A DNA stretch of 64,000 bases from Wenyingzhuangia heitensis (GTDB taxonomy: Bacteria; Bacteroidota; Bacteroidia; Flavobacteriales; Flavobacteriaceae), in assembly GCF_011762155.1 (NCBI RefSeq), contig NZ_JAASQL010000004.1, positions 124,001-188,000 of the forward strand, given 5' to 3'. A program made the position numbers and the translations under genes. The notes under the pieces are model-generated. The model did not search any database. It was not told where the DNA came from and saw only the letters and a program-made list of their open reading frames with translations. Every line of letters begins with the position of its first letter. The stretch's first letter is position 1. Positions 9,891 through 17,770 of this stretch are shown here, in pieces.

Positions 9891-11261
9891 ATGGCACAGA
9901 AACCAAGTATTCCTAAAGGGACTAGAGATTTTTCACCAGTAGAAGTAGCAAAAAGAGATTATATTTTTGCAACCATTAAATCTGTATTTCAAACATTTGG
10001 ATTTCAATCTATAGAAACCCCCTCTTTTGAGAACTTACAAACCTTAATGGGGAAGTATGGAGAAGAAGGAGATCGTTTGATATTTAAAATATTAAATTCA
10101 GGAGATTATTTAAGTAAGGCTGATGCAACTTTACTAACAAACAAAGAAAGTCAAAAGTTAACAACAGTTATATCTGAAAAAGCTTTGCGTTATGATTTAA
10201 CAGTGCCTTTTGCACGTTATGTTGTACAGCATCAAAATGAAATAGAATTCCCTTTTAAAAGATATCAAATTCAACCCGTATGGAGAGCAGATCGTCCTCA
10301 AAAAGGTAGATTTAGAGAGTTTTATCAATGTGATGCTGATGTAGTAGGGAGTGACTCTTTATGGCAAGAAGTAGACTTTATTCAGTTATACGACACTGTT
10401 TTTTCTAAATTAGGGTTAAACGGAGTTGCTATTAAAATGAATAACCGTAAAATTTTATCTGGAATTGCAGAAATTATTGGAGCAAGTGATAAGTTGATAG
10501 ACTTTACAGTGGCTTTAGATAAATTAGATAAAATAGGAAAAGACGGAGTTACTAAAGAAATGATTGCTAAAGGAATTTCTGAAGAAGCATTAGAAAAAGT
10601 AGCTCCTTTGTTTGATTTTACAGGAACCAATCAAGAAAAATTAAATCAACTACAAGAAATGTTAGTCGCTTCTGAGGAAGGAACTAAAGGAGTAGAAGAG
10701 TTAAGATTTATTATTGATAACATAGAATCGATAGGGTTACAAACAGCAAGTTTAACATTAGATGTAACTTTGGCTAGAGGATTGAACTACTACACAGGAG
10801 CAATTTTTGAAGTTGCTGCACCAGAAGGGGTAAAAATGGGCTCCATTGGTGGAGGTGGACGTTATGATGATTTAACGGGGATCTTTGGTTTAAAAGATAT
10901 GAGTGGTGTAGGAATTTCTTTTGGATTGGATAGAATTTATTTGGTTTTAGAAGAGTTAGGATTGTTTGATGAGGTAGCACCACCAAGACCAGAAATTTTA
11001 TTTATCAATTTTGGTAATGATGAGGCATTATATGCGACCAAAGCAATAGCTAAACTAAGACAGCAAGGAATTAAATCAGAATTGTATCCTAGTGCAGCAA
11101 AAATGAAAAAACAAATGATGTATGCAAACAGAAGAAGCATACCATATGTTGTTTTAGTTGGAGAAAAAGAAATGAAAGAAGGTACATATACCTTGAAAAA
11201 TATGGAATCAGGAGAACAATTGATGTATAAATTGGATGAATTGCTACAGGTAATGAATTAA
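9891..11261 (+). CDS. hisS: Histidine--tRNA ligase
   Basis: 456 residues. Class II aminoacyl-tRNA synthetase that activates histidine with ATP and charges tRNA-His in the cytoplasm. The start is set at ATG 9891 ([14 protein letters not shown]), typical for the family; a TTG 27 bases upstream is in frame but overlaps the promoter. Visible motifs: PKGTRDFSP at the N-terminus, motif 2 in [13 protein letters not shown], the histidine-specific block [23 protein letters not shown], motif 3 [10 protein letters not shown], and a C-terminal anticodon-binding domain from about residue 360. Length is normal for Bacteroidota. folE follows after only 32 bases but has its own promoter signal. Confidence 0.97.
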   Translation: MAQKPSIPKGTRDFSPVEVAKRDYIFATIKSVFQTFGFQSIETPSFENLQTLMGKYGEEGDRLIFKILNSGDYLSKADATLLTNKESQKLTTVISEKALRYDLTVPFARYVVQHQNEIEFPFKRYQIQPVWRADRPQKGRFREFYQCDADVVGSDSLWQEVDFIQLYDTVFSKLGLNGVAIKMNNRKILSGIAEIIGASDKLIDFTVALDKLDKIGKDGVTKEMIAKGISEEALEKVAPLFDFTGTNQEKLNQLQEMLVASEEGTKGVEELRFIIDNIESIGLQTASLTLDVTLARGLNYYTGAIFEVAAPEGVKMGSIGGGGRYDDLTGIFGLKDMSGVGISFGLDRIYLVLEELGLFDEVAPPRPEILFINFGNDEALYATKAIAKLRQQGIKSELYPSAAKMKKQMMYANRRSIPYVVLVGEKEMKEGTYTLKNMESGEQLMYKLDELLQVMN

Positions 11262-11265
11262 TTCG

Positions 11266-11273
11266 TAAATTTG
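11266..11273 (+). promoter_or_regulatory. -7 promoter element (TAAATTTG) of folE
   Basis: TAAATTTG fits TAnnTTTG and lies 20 bases before the folE ATG, in the short hisS-folE gap. Confidence 0.55.
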
Positions 11274-11293
11274 CATCTTATAATTTTATAAAT

Positions 11294-11980
11294 ATGTCCC
11301 AAGAAATTGACATAATGAACTACGAAGAAATAGATGATATTGGTGATAACCACATTGGAGATGTAACACGTACACCATTACGTGAGGATGCTTTTGTGTT
11401 GTCAGATGAAGAAAAGATTGAAAAAATTCAAGAAAATGTTCTTGAAATTATGCAAACTTTAGGATTAGATTTAACAGATGATAGTTTAAAAGGAACACCT
11501 AGGCGGGTTGCTAAAGCATATGTTAAAGAATTATTTGGTGGATTAAACCCACAAAACAAACCCAGGTTATCCACTTTTGAAAATAACTATAGGTATAATG
11601 AAATGTTGGTAGAAAAAAACATAGTTGTTTATTCTACTTGCGAACATCATTTATTACCTATTATAGGTAGAGCTCATGTAGCATACATTTCTAAAGGTAG
11701 AGTTGTAGGTTTGTCTAAAATGAACAGAATTGTAGATCATTTTGCCAAGAGACCACAGGTACAAGAACGTTTAACCAGACAGGTTGTAAAAGCTTTACAA
11801 GAAGCTTTAGGAACAGATGATGTTGCTTGTATTATTGATGCAAAACATTTATGTGTAAACTCTAGAGGTGTAAAAGATATTGAAAGCTCTACAGTAACTG
11901 CAGAATTTGGAGGTGCTTTTAAAAACATAGACAAACAAAAAGAGTTTAGAGACTACATTAAATTAGAAACTAAATTTTAA
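11294..11980 (+). CDS. folE: GTP cyclohydrolase I
   Basis: 228 residues. Converts GTP to 7,8-dihydroneopterin triphosphate, the first step to tetrahydrofolate (and to pterin or queuosine-type precursors). The catalytic core is complete: GTPRRVAKAYVKELFGGL, the zinc-binding VYSTCEHHLLPIIGRAHVAY, SKMNRIVDHFAKRPQVQERL, and the second zinc cysteine in KHLCVNSRG. The N-terminal ~45 residues are acidic and less conserved, as is common for flavobacterial forms. Followed by a hairpin terminator shared with the convergent gene. Confidence 0.97.
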   Translation: MSQEIDIMNYEEIDDIGDNHIGDVTRTPLREDAFVLSDEEKIEKIQENVLEIMQTLGLDLTDDSLKGTPRRVAKAYVKELFGGLNPQNKPRLSTFENNYRYNEMLVEKNIVVYSTCEHHLLPIIGRAHVAYISKGRVVGLSKMNRIVDHFAKRPQVQERLTRQVVKALQEALGTDDVACIIDAKHLCVNSRGVKDIESSTVTAEFGGAFKNIDKQKEFRDYIKLETKF

Positions 11981-12000
11981 GAAATATCGTTTTATAGTAA

Positions 12001-12034
12001 AAAAAAAGCCTAGCATTAATGCTAGGCTTTTTTT
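12001..12034. terminator. Bidirectional terminator between folE and the acidic small protein
   Basis: Perfect palindrome with arms GCCTAGCATT and AATGCTAGGC flanked by A7 and T7, so it can stop transcription from both sides. Its right edge touches the stop codon of the minus-strand gene. Confidence 0.88.
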
Positions 12035-12347
12035 AGTTTTCATCAGAATCGTCGTCCTCAGAAATAATATCCTCATCATCTACATCAATGTCTTTTTCTT
12101 CATCAGTAGTATCATCATCAGAGTTGTCTTCTTCTGCAAAATCATCAATAGCTTTGTCTAATTTTGTTCCCACTTTTACTAAATAAATATCATCCTTTAG
12201 TTTAATTTCTAAAGCTTCAATTTGTTCACCTTTATGGTTTTTAAATTTTAAAACATCTCTATCAGTATATCCATCAGGGTAATCTTCTAATATAATGTTT
12301 AAAATTTCATCCGTTACTTTTGTGTGATCTATAATAATTCTTTTCAT
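12033..12347 (-). CDS. Small protein with a strongly acidic C-terminal tail, function unknown
   Basis: 104 residues. Residues 1-68 look like a small folded domain (MKRIIIDHTKVTDEILNIIL, then ALEIKLKDDIYLVKVGTKL); residues 69-104 are almost entirely Asp, Glu, Ser and Thr. No signal peptide or membrane segment, so probably cytoplasmic. I do not recognise a named family, though similar proteins with this N-terminal half and an acidic tail are, from memory, common in flavobacteria. It lies 31 bases downstream of the arginase-fold gene on the same strand and precedes the terminator, so it is probably the last gene of that operon. The acidic tail could bind a basic partner or polyamines; this is speculation. 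Confidence 0.75.
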   Translation of the reverse strand: MKRIIIDHTKVTDEILNIILEDYPDGYTDRDVLKFKNHKGEQIEALEIKLKDDIYLVKVGTKLDKAIDDFAEEDNSDDDTTDEEKDIDVDDEDIISEDDDSDEN

Positions 12348-12378
12348 AATTACTATGTTTATTTATAAGGGTATTATG

Positions 12379-13311
12379 TTATTCTTCTTCGTTATTAAAT
12401 TTACCTACCTTATTTTCGTTTTTTGAAAAAGTATTTTCGCTAATTTCTAAATTGTCTTCTTTTTCTAATTCGTACTTGTAGCTTAACATTTTATAAAACA
12501 ACTTGGCAGCTAGGGCTTCTGATGATTTATCGGTACTTAAAGGAGACAATCCTACTAAATTAATTCCGACTACATTTTTCTCCGTAAAAACACTTTTTAA
12601 AAACTCTAAAATTTCGTACCAAAATAAACCACCAGGTACGGGTTTGTCTACTCCAGGCATAATAGAAGGATCTAATCCGTCTAAACTTAAAGAAATAACC
12701 ACATTTTCTGTCATCGCTTCTATGGCATTTTCCATCCAATAATCATCGGTAGCTAGTTCGTTAGCAAAGTATGTTTTATCAGTATCTACTACTGTTTTTT
12801 CTATACTAGCCATACTTCTAACTCCAACCTGAATTAAGTTAGTTGCTTGACTAGCATGGTACATGGCACATTGGTTGTTAACTTTGTTTCCATTTACTTC
12901 TTTGTGCAAACGTGCATGTGCATCTATTTGTAAAACGGTTAGGTTTTCATAATGCTCATTAAAAGCTTTAATAGCTCCAATTACTACGGCATGATCTCCT
13001 CCAATTAGAGATACAAATTTGTTGGTTTTTAAATAGCTTTTTACATTTTCATATACTGCTAAAGACATCGCTTCTGCACTATTATTTTCTGCTACTTCAT
13101 CGGCTAAAAATATACCTTGCTTATAGGCTTCAGAGTCAGTTTCTATATCATATAATTCTATATAATTAGAAGCTTCTAAAAAGGCTTGAGGCCCTTTATG
13201 ACTATTTTGTTGCCAAGTGTTTGTTCCTTTATAAGGAACGGGAATTACCACTACTTTAGATGTCTCTTTTTTTGCATATTCATTAGAAATGCTAGCGTAG
13301 TTAGTTTTCAT
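12379..13311 (-). CDS. Arginase/agmatinase-fold protein with degenerate active site
   Basis: 310 residues of the ureohydrolase (arginase/agmatinase) family. Overall the protein is intact: IPVPYKGTNTWQ near the N-terminus, GGDH at 104-107, DAHARLH at 130-136, SLSLDGLDPS at 207-216, PVPGG at 225-229. Compared with the family rules, three catalytic positions are changed: DAHxD reads DAHAR (Arg134 for the metal-binding Asp), SxDxDxxDP reads SLSLDGLDP (Ser209 for the first metal-binding Asp), and the Glu expected in a VEL[CN]P-type motif is Gly254 (LVGLSP). GGDHS is GGDHA. Two of six manganese ligands are therefore gone, so agmatine hydrolysis is unlikely by the usual mechanism. The start overlaps the end of the decarboxylase gene by 11 bases, implying coupled translation. 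The last ~30 residues are an acidic/Asn-rich tail. It may be a regulatory or structural pseudoenzyme. Confidence 0.88.
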   Translation of the reverse strand: MKTNYASISNEYAKKETSKVVVIPVPYKGTNTWQQNSHKGPQAFLEASNYIELYDIETDSEAYKQGIFLADEVAENNSAEAMSLAVYENVKSYLKTNKFVSLIGGDHAVVIGAIKAFNEHYENLTVLQIDAHARLHKEVNGNKVNNQCAMYHASQATNLIQVGVRSMASIEKTVVDTDKTYFANELATDDYWMENAIEAMTENVVISLSLDGLDPSIMPGVDKPVPGGLFWYEILEFLKSVFTEKNVVGINLVGLSPLSTDKSSEALAAKLFYKMLSYKYELEKEDNLEISENTFSKNENKVGKFNNEEE

Positions 13312-14701
13312 AACCTAATATTTTTAAAAATTCTTGATGTGTTTGTTTTTCTCTAAAAACGGTAGTTGTTAATTTTCCGTCTTTGTCTCTATTTAAAATT
13401 AATTGTTTGGGTTGTGGAATTAAACAGTGTTGTAAACCTCCAAAACCTCCGATAGATTCTTGATATGCACCGGTGTTAAAAAATCCTAAATACAAAGGCT
13501 TTTCTGGGTGGTAGGTAGGTAAATAGATTGCGTTACTGTGTTGTTCACTGTTGTAATAATCATCACTATCACAAGTAAGTCCACCTAAAAGGACTCTTTC
13601 GTAACCTTCATTCCATCTGTTTATAGGCAACATAATAAAACGTTTATTGATAGCCCAAGAATCAGGAAGTGTGGTAATAAACGAAGAATCTATCATGTTC
13701 CAAAGCTCTCTATCGTTTTGTTGTTTTTGATATAAAACTTTGTAAAAGTTAGCTCCACTTTCTCCTACAGTAAAGCTTCCAAACTCTGTAAAAATATTAG
13801 GAACTTCTACGTCAGCTTCTGAGCATACTGTATTTATTTGGTTTACAATTTCGTCAATCATATATTCGTAATCATACTCAAAACCTAAAGAAGATTTTAT
13901 AGGAAAACCACCTCCAATGTTTAAAGAATCTAACGTAGGGCAAATCTTTTTTAACGATACATAAACTTTTAAACATTTGTGTAATTCGTTCCAATAATAT
14001 GCATTGTCTTTAATACCTGTATTGATAAAAAAGTGCAACATTTTTAAGTTAACATTAGGGTTGTCTTCTATTTGTCTTTTATAAAAAGGAACAATGTTTT
14101 TATAACCTATTCCTAGTCTTGAAGTATAAAATTCAAACTTAGGTTCTTCCTCAGATGCAATTCTAATTCCAACGTTTAAACACTCCTCAACTTGTTCTTC
14201 TAATAAAGATAATTCTTCATAATTATCTATAATAGGAATACAGTTTTTGTGTTTTTTATTGATTAATTCTGCAATGTTGTTAATATATTGTTCTCTTTTA
14301 AATCCGTTACAAATTACAAAAGTGTCTTTGTTAATTTTGCCAGAGTCTAATAAAGAGTTTACAATATTTATGTCAAAAGCAGATGAGGTTTCTATGTGTA
14401 TATTATTAGACAAAGCTTCGTCTAAAACATGTTTAAAGTGAGAGCTTTTTGTACAATAAGAATAAAAATATTTTCCTTTATAGTTGTATTTTTCAAAAGC
14501 ATTGGCAAACCATTTTTTAGATTTTTGAATGTTCTTAGAAATTTTAGGCAAGTAAGTTACCTTTAATGGGGTTCCATGCTCTTCTATTAATGCAGCTATA
14601 TCAATATCATGAAACGTTAGTTCGTTATTGTCTGTTAGTTTGAATTCCTCTTGTGGAAAGTAAAAAGTTTGGTTGATTAAATCTATGTATTTATTACGCA
14701 T
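13301..14701 (-). CDS. speA: PLP-dependent arginine decarboxylase-type enzyme (alanine racemase fold)
   Basis: 466 residues. Member of the fold-III PLP decarboxylases (arginine/diaminopimelate/carboxynorspermidine group); Bacteroidota homologues of this length and sequence are usually called arginine decarboxylase (arginine to agmatine). Visible: PLP-lysine motif YCTKSSHF with Lys85, SRLGIGYKNI, the phosphate-binding GGGFPIKSS, TEFGSFTVGESG, and the C-terminal CDSDDYY with the cysteine that normally acts across the dimer. Substrate is inferred from family habit and from the downstream agmatinase-fold gene; diaminopimelate or carboxynorspermidine cannot be excluded. First gene of a three-gene operon, with a long leader (14702-14965). 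If the neighbour is inactive, agmatine must be handled by another enzyme elsewhere. Confidence 0.82.
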   Translation of the reverse strand: MRNKYIDLINQTFYFPQEEFKLTDNNELTFHDIDIAALIEEHGTPLKVTYLPKISKNIQKSKKWFANAFEKYNYKGKYFYSYCTKSSHFKHVLDEALSNNIHIETSSAFDINIVNSLLDSGKINKDTFVICNGFKREQYINNIAELINKKHKNCIPIIDNYEELSLLEEQVEECLNVGIRIASEEEPKFEFYTSRLGIGYKNIVPFYKRQIEDNPNVNLKMLHFFINTGIKDNAYYWNELHKCLKVYVSLKKICPTLDSLNIGGGFPIKSSLGFEYDYEYMIDEIVNQINTVCSEADVEVPNIFTEFGSFTVGESGANFYKVLYQKQQNDRELWNMIDSSFITTLPDSWAINKRFIMLPINRWNEGYERVLLGGLTCDSDDYYNSEQHSNAIYLPTYHPEKPLYLGFFNTGAYQESIGGFGGLQHCLIPQPKQLILNRDKDGKLTTTVFREKQTHQEFLKILGYEN

Positions 14702-14965
14702 TATTTTATTTTTTAATTGATTAATGAAAGATATGCCTCCCTAGGAGAGTATCTACTAAAATGAAAAATAAGTAATGGTATTACACCCTAATAACTAGGT
14801 ACACGTATCTTAACCTTAAAACTTTAAAAGGATTATTTACAAAAAGGAAAAATTTTGAAGAAAACTTTTTTATTTCGTTATAACTAACCGTCATATTATG
14901 TAGGCTTAATATCTTCGTGCTTACATAACCGAAAAATAAAAACTGATACATTTTTACAATTCTAT
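14702..14965 (-). promoter_or_regulatory. Long structured 5' leader of the decarboxylase operon
   Basis: About 260 bases lie between the predicted promoter (14972-14979, minus strand) and the decarboxylase start, unusually long for this genome. Two hairpins can be seen in the transcript: one near the 5' end with arms TTATGTA and TACATAA (14922-14928 and 14896-14902, loop side including GC/GC pairs), and one near the start codon with outer arms AGATA/TATCT (14729-14733 and 14750-14754) around TCTCC/GGAGG. The 3' hairpin ends 28 bases before the ATG. No intrinsic terminator or obvious leader peptide is visible. Function as a riboswitch or attenuation element is inference; I do not recognise a known class. 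Confidence 0.45.
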
Positions 14966-14971
14966 ATAGGG

Positions 14972-14979
14972 CAAAAGTA
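14972..14979 (-). promoter_or_regulatory. -7 promoter element (TACTTTTG) of the decarboxylase operon
   Basis: On the minus strand TACTTTTG followed by CCC fits the TAnnTTTG consensus closely. It is the best promoter match in the 445-base gap and would give a leader of about 260 bases. Confidence 0.55.
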
Positions 14980-15146
14980 ATTTTTTTTTTGAACTGAAAA
15001 AGTTTTTTTTAAAAAAAGTGAAAAAAAAACAATGATCCTGTTTTGTTGTTTTAAGTTGTTGTTATGTAGTGTTTTATGTTTTTGTTTATTGCATTTTTTT
15101 TTGTATTCTGTGTCGGTTTTTTTATAAGGTATTTTAAACTGATTTT
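14980..15146. other. Low-complexity A/T-rich spacer
   Basis: This stretch is dominated by runs of A and T (14981-15030 in particular) and T/G-rich sequence to 15146. I find no ORF, clear hairpin with T-tract, or promoter in it. It separates the decarboxylase promoter from the end of ybaB. Confidence 0.5.
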
Positions 15147-15452
15147 TTAAAGTCCAAAAGGCATTCCTTTTTTTGCTGCTATGGCCATTTCTTGTTCATT
15201 AATTTTTTCTGCTTTTTTTAATGCATCGTTTAAAGCTAAAATTAAGTAATCTTCTACAGCCTCTTTATCTTCTAATACATTTTCATTAATATCAATTTTT
15301 TTAATTTCTCGGTTAGCAGTTACGGTTACATTTACCAATCCTCCACCAGAGGTTCCATCAATTAAAACAGTATTTAAACGCATTTTAGCTTCTTCTACGT
15401 GTTTTTGAGCCTCTTGTAATTGTCCCATCATTTTAGACATGTCTCCAAACAT
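15147..15452 (-). CDS. ybaB: YbaB/EbfC-family nucleoid-associated protein
   Basis: 101 residues, the normal length for the family. YbaB/EbfC proteins form dimers that bind DNA and help organise the nucleoid; in many bacteria the gene is next to dnaX/recR, but not here. Visible features: MFGDMSKMMGQLQEAQ start, an N-terminal helix with charged repeats, the short beta-sheet GGGLVNVTVTANREIKKIDIN, and a C-terminal helix NDALKKAEKINEQEM. Divergent from the S9 protease gene; the promoter candidate is at 15505-15512. Confidence 0.92.
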   Translation of the reverse strand: MFGDMSKMMGQLQEAQKHVEEAKMRLNTVLIDGTSGGGLVNVTVTANREIKKIDINENVLEDKEAVEDYLILALNDALKKAEKINEQEMAIAAKKGMPFGL

Positions 15453-15504
15453 AATTAGTGTTTTTAAAATTTATAGCAAGGTAAAAAGATTATCAATATC
15501 TTCA

Positions 15505-15512
15505 CAAAAATA
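15505..15512 (-). promoter_or_regulatory. -7 promoter element (TATTTTTG) of ybaB
   Basis: TATTTTTG on the minus strand, 52 bases before the ybaB start, fits TAnnTTTG. Confidence 0.45.
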
Positions 15513-15523
15513 GATTTAATATC

Positions 15524-17692
15524 ATGTTAAACATTCTAAAAAGAAATGTACCAATCCTAGTAGGATTTATTACTTTTACGGTCTTAATTAAATGTCAAAA
15601 AATGAAGGTGATAGAGGCTCCAATTGCAGATAAAATTCCTACAGAATTAGAAAAACATAACGATGTTAGAGTTGATAATTATTATTGGTTACGATTGTCT
15701 GATGAAGAGAAGAATGCAGAAATTCCATCAGAAAAAACGCAAAAAGTATTGACGTATTTAAGTGAAGAAAATACTTTTTATGAAGAAGAAACCAAACATA
15801 CTTTAGAATTTCAAGAAGATTTATTTCAAGAAATGAAAGGTAGAATAAAAGAAGACGATAGTTCTGTACCTTACTATAAAAATGGTTATTACTACATTAC
15901 GCGTTACGAAATTGGAAACCAATACCCTATTTATACACGTAAAAAAGGATCTTTAGAAGCTGATGAAGAAGTTTTATTAGATGTTAACGTATTGGCAGAA
16001 GGGTATGAGTATTTTGATGTAGGTGGTTTGTCTATTAGTAATAACAATCAGTTGTTAATTTATAGTACAGATGATACAGGAAGAAGACAATACACGTTAC
16101 GTTTTAAAAATTTAGAAACAGGAGAGCTGTTAAAAGACACTATTGAGTTTACCACTGGTTCTGCAACTTGGGCAAACGATAATAAAACGTTGTTTTACAA
16201 TAAAAAAGATCAAGTTACTTTAAGAAGTGATAAAGTGTACAGACATATTTTAGGAAGTGCAACTGTAGATGATGTTTTGGTGTATCATGAAAAGGATGAA
16301 ACTTACAATGTATATGTTGGTAGAACTAAATCTAAAAAATACATTGTAATTGGTTCTTATAGTACTTTACAAACAGAATATCAATTTATAGAAGCAGACA
16401 AGCCCAATAGTGAATTTCAAATATTTCAAACAAGAGAAAACGATTTGGAATACAGTGTAATGCATTATGGTGAGTATTTCTATATTTTAACAAATAAAGA
16501 CGGTGCTACTAATTTTAAATTGATGAAAACTCCGGTAGCGGCAACATCAAAAGAAAATTGGGTAGATGTAATTCCTCATAGAGCAGATGTTTTGTTAGAA
16601 GATGCTACTATTTTTAAAGACTTTTTAGTTTTAGAAGAAAGAGCAGAAGGATTAGGAAAAATAAGAATTATACGTTGGGATGGATCACAGGATTATTATT
16701 TGCCTTTTTCAGAAGAAACGTATTCTTGTTACGTGTATAGCAATCCAGAATTTGATACAGATTGGGTACGTTACGGGTATAATTCTATGACTACACCAAG
16801 TTCTGTTATCGACTTTAATATGGTGTCTCAAAAAGAAATTCTTTTAAAAGAACAAGAAGTGCTAGGAGGTAAGTTTGATAAAAAGAACTATACAAGTCAG
16901 CGTATTTGGGTACAAGCAAGAGATGGTAAAAAAGTTGCCTTGTCTATTGTACACAGAAAAGACACAAAGGTTGATGAAAACACACCCGTATTAATGTACG
17001 CTTACGGATCTTATGGGCATACAGTAGAGGATAGCTTTAGCACTACAAGGTTAAGTTTGTTAGATAGAGGGTTTGTTTTTGCATTGGCACATATTAGGGG
17101 ATCAGAATATTTAGGAAGACCTTGGTATGAAGATGGAAAGCTCTTAACAAAAAACAATACGTTTAACGATTTTGTAGATTGTGCACAACATTTAATAGAT
17201 AGTAAAATGACTTCTTCAGATCATTTATATGCAATGGGAGGTTCGGCAGGAGGATTGTTAATGGGAGCCGTAGCCAATATGAATCCTGAATTGTTTAACG
17301 GAATTATATCTGCAGTTCCTTTTGTAGATGTTGTTACAACTATGTTAGATGAGAGTATTCCTTTAACCACAGGGGAATATGATGAATGGGGAAATCCAAA
17401 CGAAAAAGAATACTACGATTATATTAAATCTTACTCACCTTACGATAATATAGAAGCTAAAGAATATCCAAATATGTTAGTAACTACGGGACTGCACGAT
17501 TCTCAGGTACAATATTGGGAGCCTGCAAAATATGTAGCAAAATTAAGAGAGTTAAAAACAGATACAAACAAATTATATTTAGATACAAACATGGAAGCAG
17601 GGCATGGTGGAGCATCTGGTAGGTTTGATGCTTTAAAAGAAGTAGCAAAAGAATATAGCTTTTTGTTTGATTTAGAAGGGATGATAAAATAA
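15524..17692 (+). CDS. S9 family serine peptidase, oligopeptidase B-like
   Basis: 722 residues. Prolyl-oligopeptidase family serine protease that cleaves short peptides; the sequence is closest to oligopeptidase B (PtrB), which cuts after Lys/Arg. Order: hydrophobic N-terminus (residues 8-23), N-terminal extension, seven-bladed propeller region (about 100-440), and an alpha/beta-hydrolase domain with Ser574 in MGGSAGG, Asp659 in TGLHDSQV and His694 in AGHGG. All three catalytic residues are present. The N-terminus ends in LIKC at residue 24, which resembles a lipobox, but Lys before the Cys is atypical, so anchoring as a lipoprotein versus periplasmic location is open. The second Met (residue 27) starts the conserved region. 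Confidence 0.92.
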   Translation: MLNILKRNVPILVGFITFTVLIKCQKMKVIEAPIADKIPTELEKHNDVRVDNYYWLRLSDEEKNAEIPSEKTQKVLTYLSEENTFYEEETKHTLEFQEDLFQEMKGRIKEDDSSVPYYKNGYYYITRYEIGNQYPIYTRKKGSLEADEEVLLDVNVLAEGYEYFDVGGLSISNNNQLLIYSTDDTGRRQYTLRFKNLETGELLKDTIEFTTGSATWANDNKTLFYNKKDQVTLRSDKVYRHILGSATVDDVLVYHEKDETYNVYVGRTKSKKYIVIGSYSTLQTEYQFIEADKPNSEFQIFQTRENDLEYSVMHYGEYFYILTNKDGATNFKLMKTPVAATSKENWVDVIPHRADVLLEDATIFKDFLVLEERAEGLGKIRIIRWDGSQDYYLPFSEETYSCYVYSNPEFDTDWVRYGYNSMTTPSSVIDFNMVSQKEILLKEQEVLGGKFDKKNYTSQRIWVQARDGKKVALSIVHRKDTKVDENTPVLMYAYGSYGHTVEDSFSTTRLSLLDRGFVFALAHIRGSEYLGRPWYEDGKLLTKNNTFNDFVDCAQHLIDSKMTSSDHLYAMGGSAGGLLMGAVANMNPELFNGIISAVPFVDVVTTMLDESIPLTTGEYDEWGNPNEKEYYDYIKSYSPYDNIEAKEYPNMLVTTGLHDSQVQYWEPAKYVAKLRELKTDTNKLYLDTNMEAGHGGASGRFDALKEVAKEYSFLFDLEGMIK

Positions 17693-17720
17693 TCCACAAA
17701 TAGAATAAAATTTAAACATA

Positions 17721-17750
17721 AAAAAACCGAGCTTATTAGCTCGGTTTTTT
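17721..17750. terminator. Bidirectional terminator between the S9 protease and amt
   Basis: Stem AAAAAACCGAGCT / AGCTCGGTTTTTT with a four-base loop. A and T tracts on both sides serve the two convergent genes. Confidence 0.88.
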
Positions 17751-17770
17751 TGTTTTATATAAGAATGATT

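Noticed and set aside
14980-15040. Long A and T runs as a possible replication origin element
   Set aside because: They lack DnaA-box-like repeats and neighbouring dnaA or dnaN, and are simple low-complexity sequence.
15524-15604. Lipoprotein anchor on the S9 peptidase
   Set aside because: LIKC has Lys directly before the Cys, which does not fit the lipobox; noted in the gene entry but not called.
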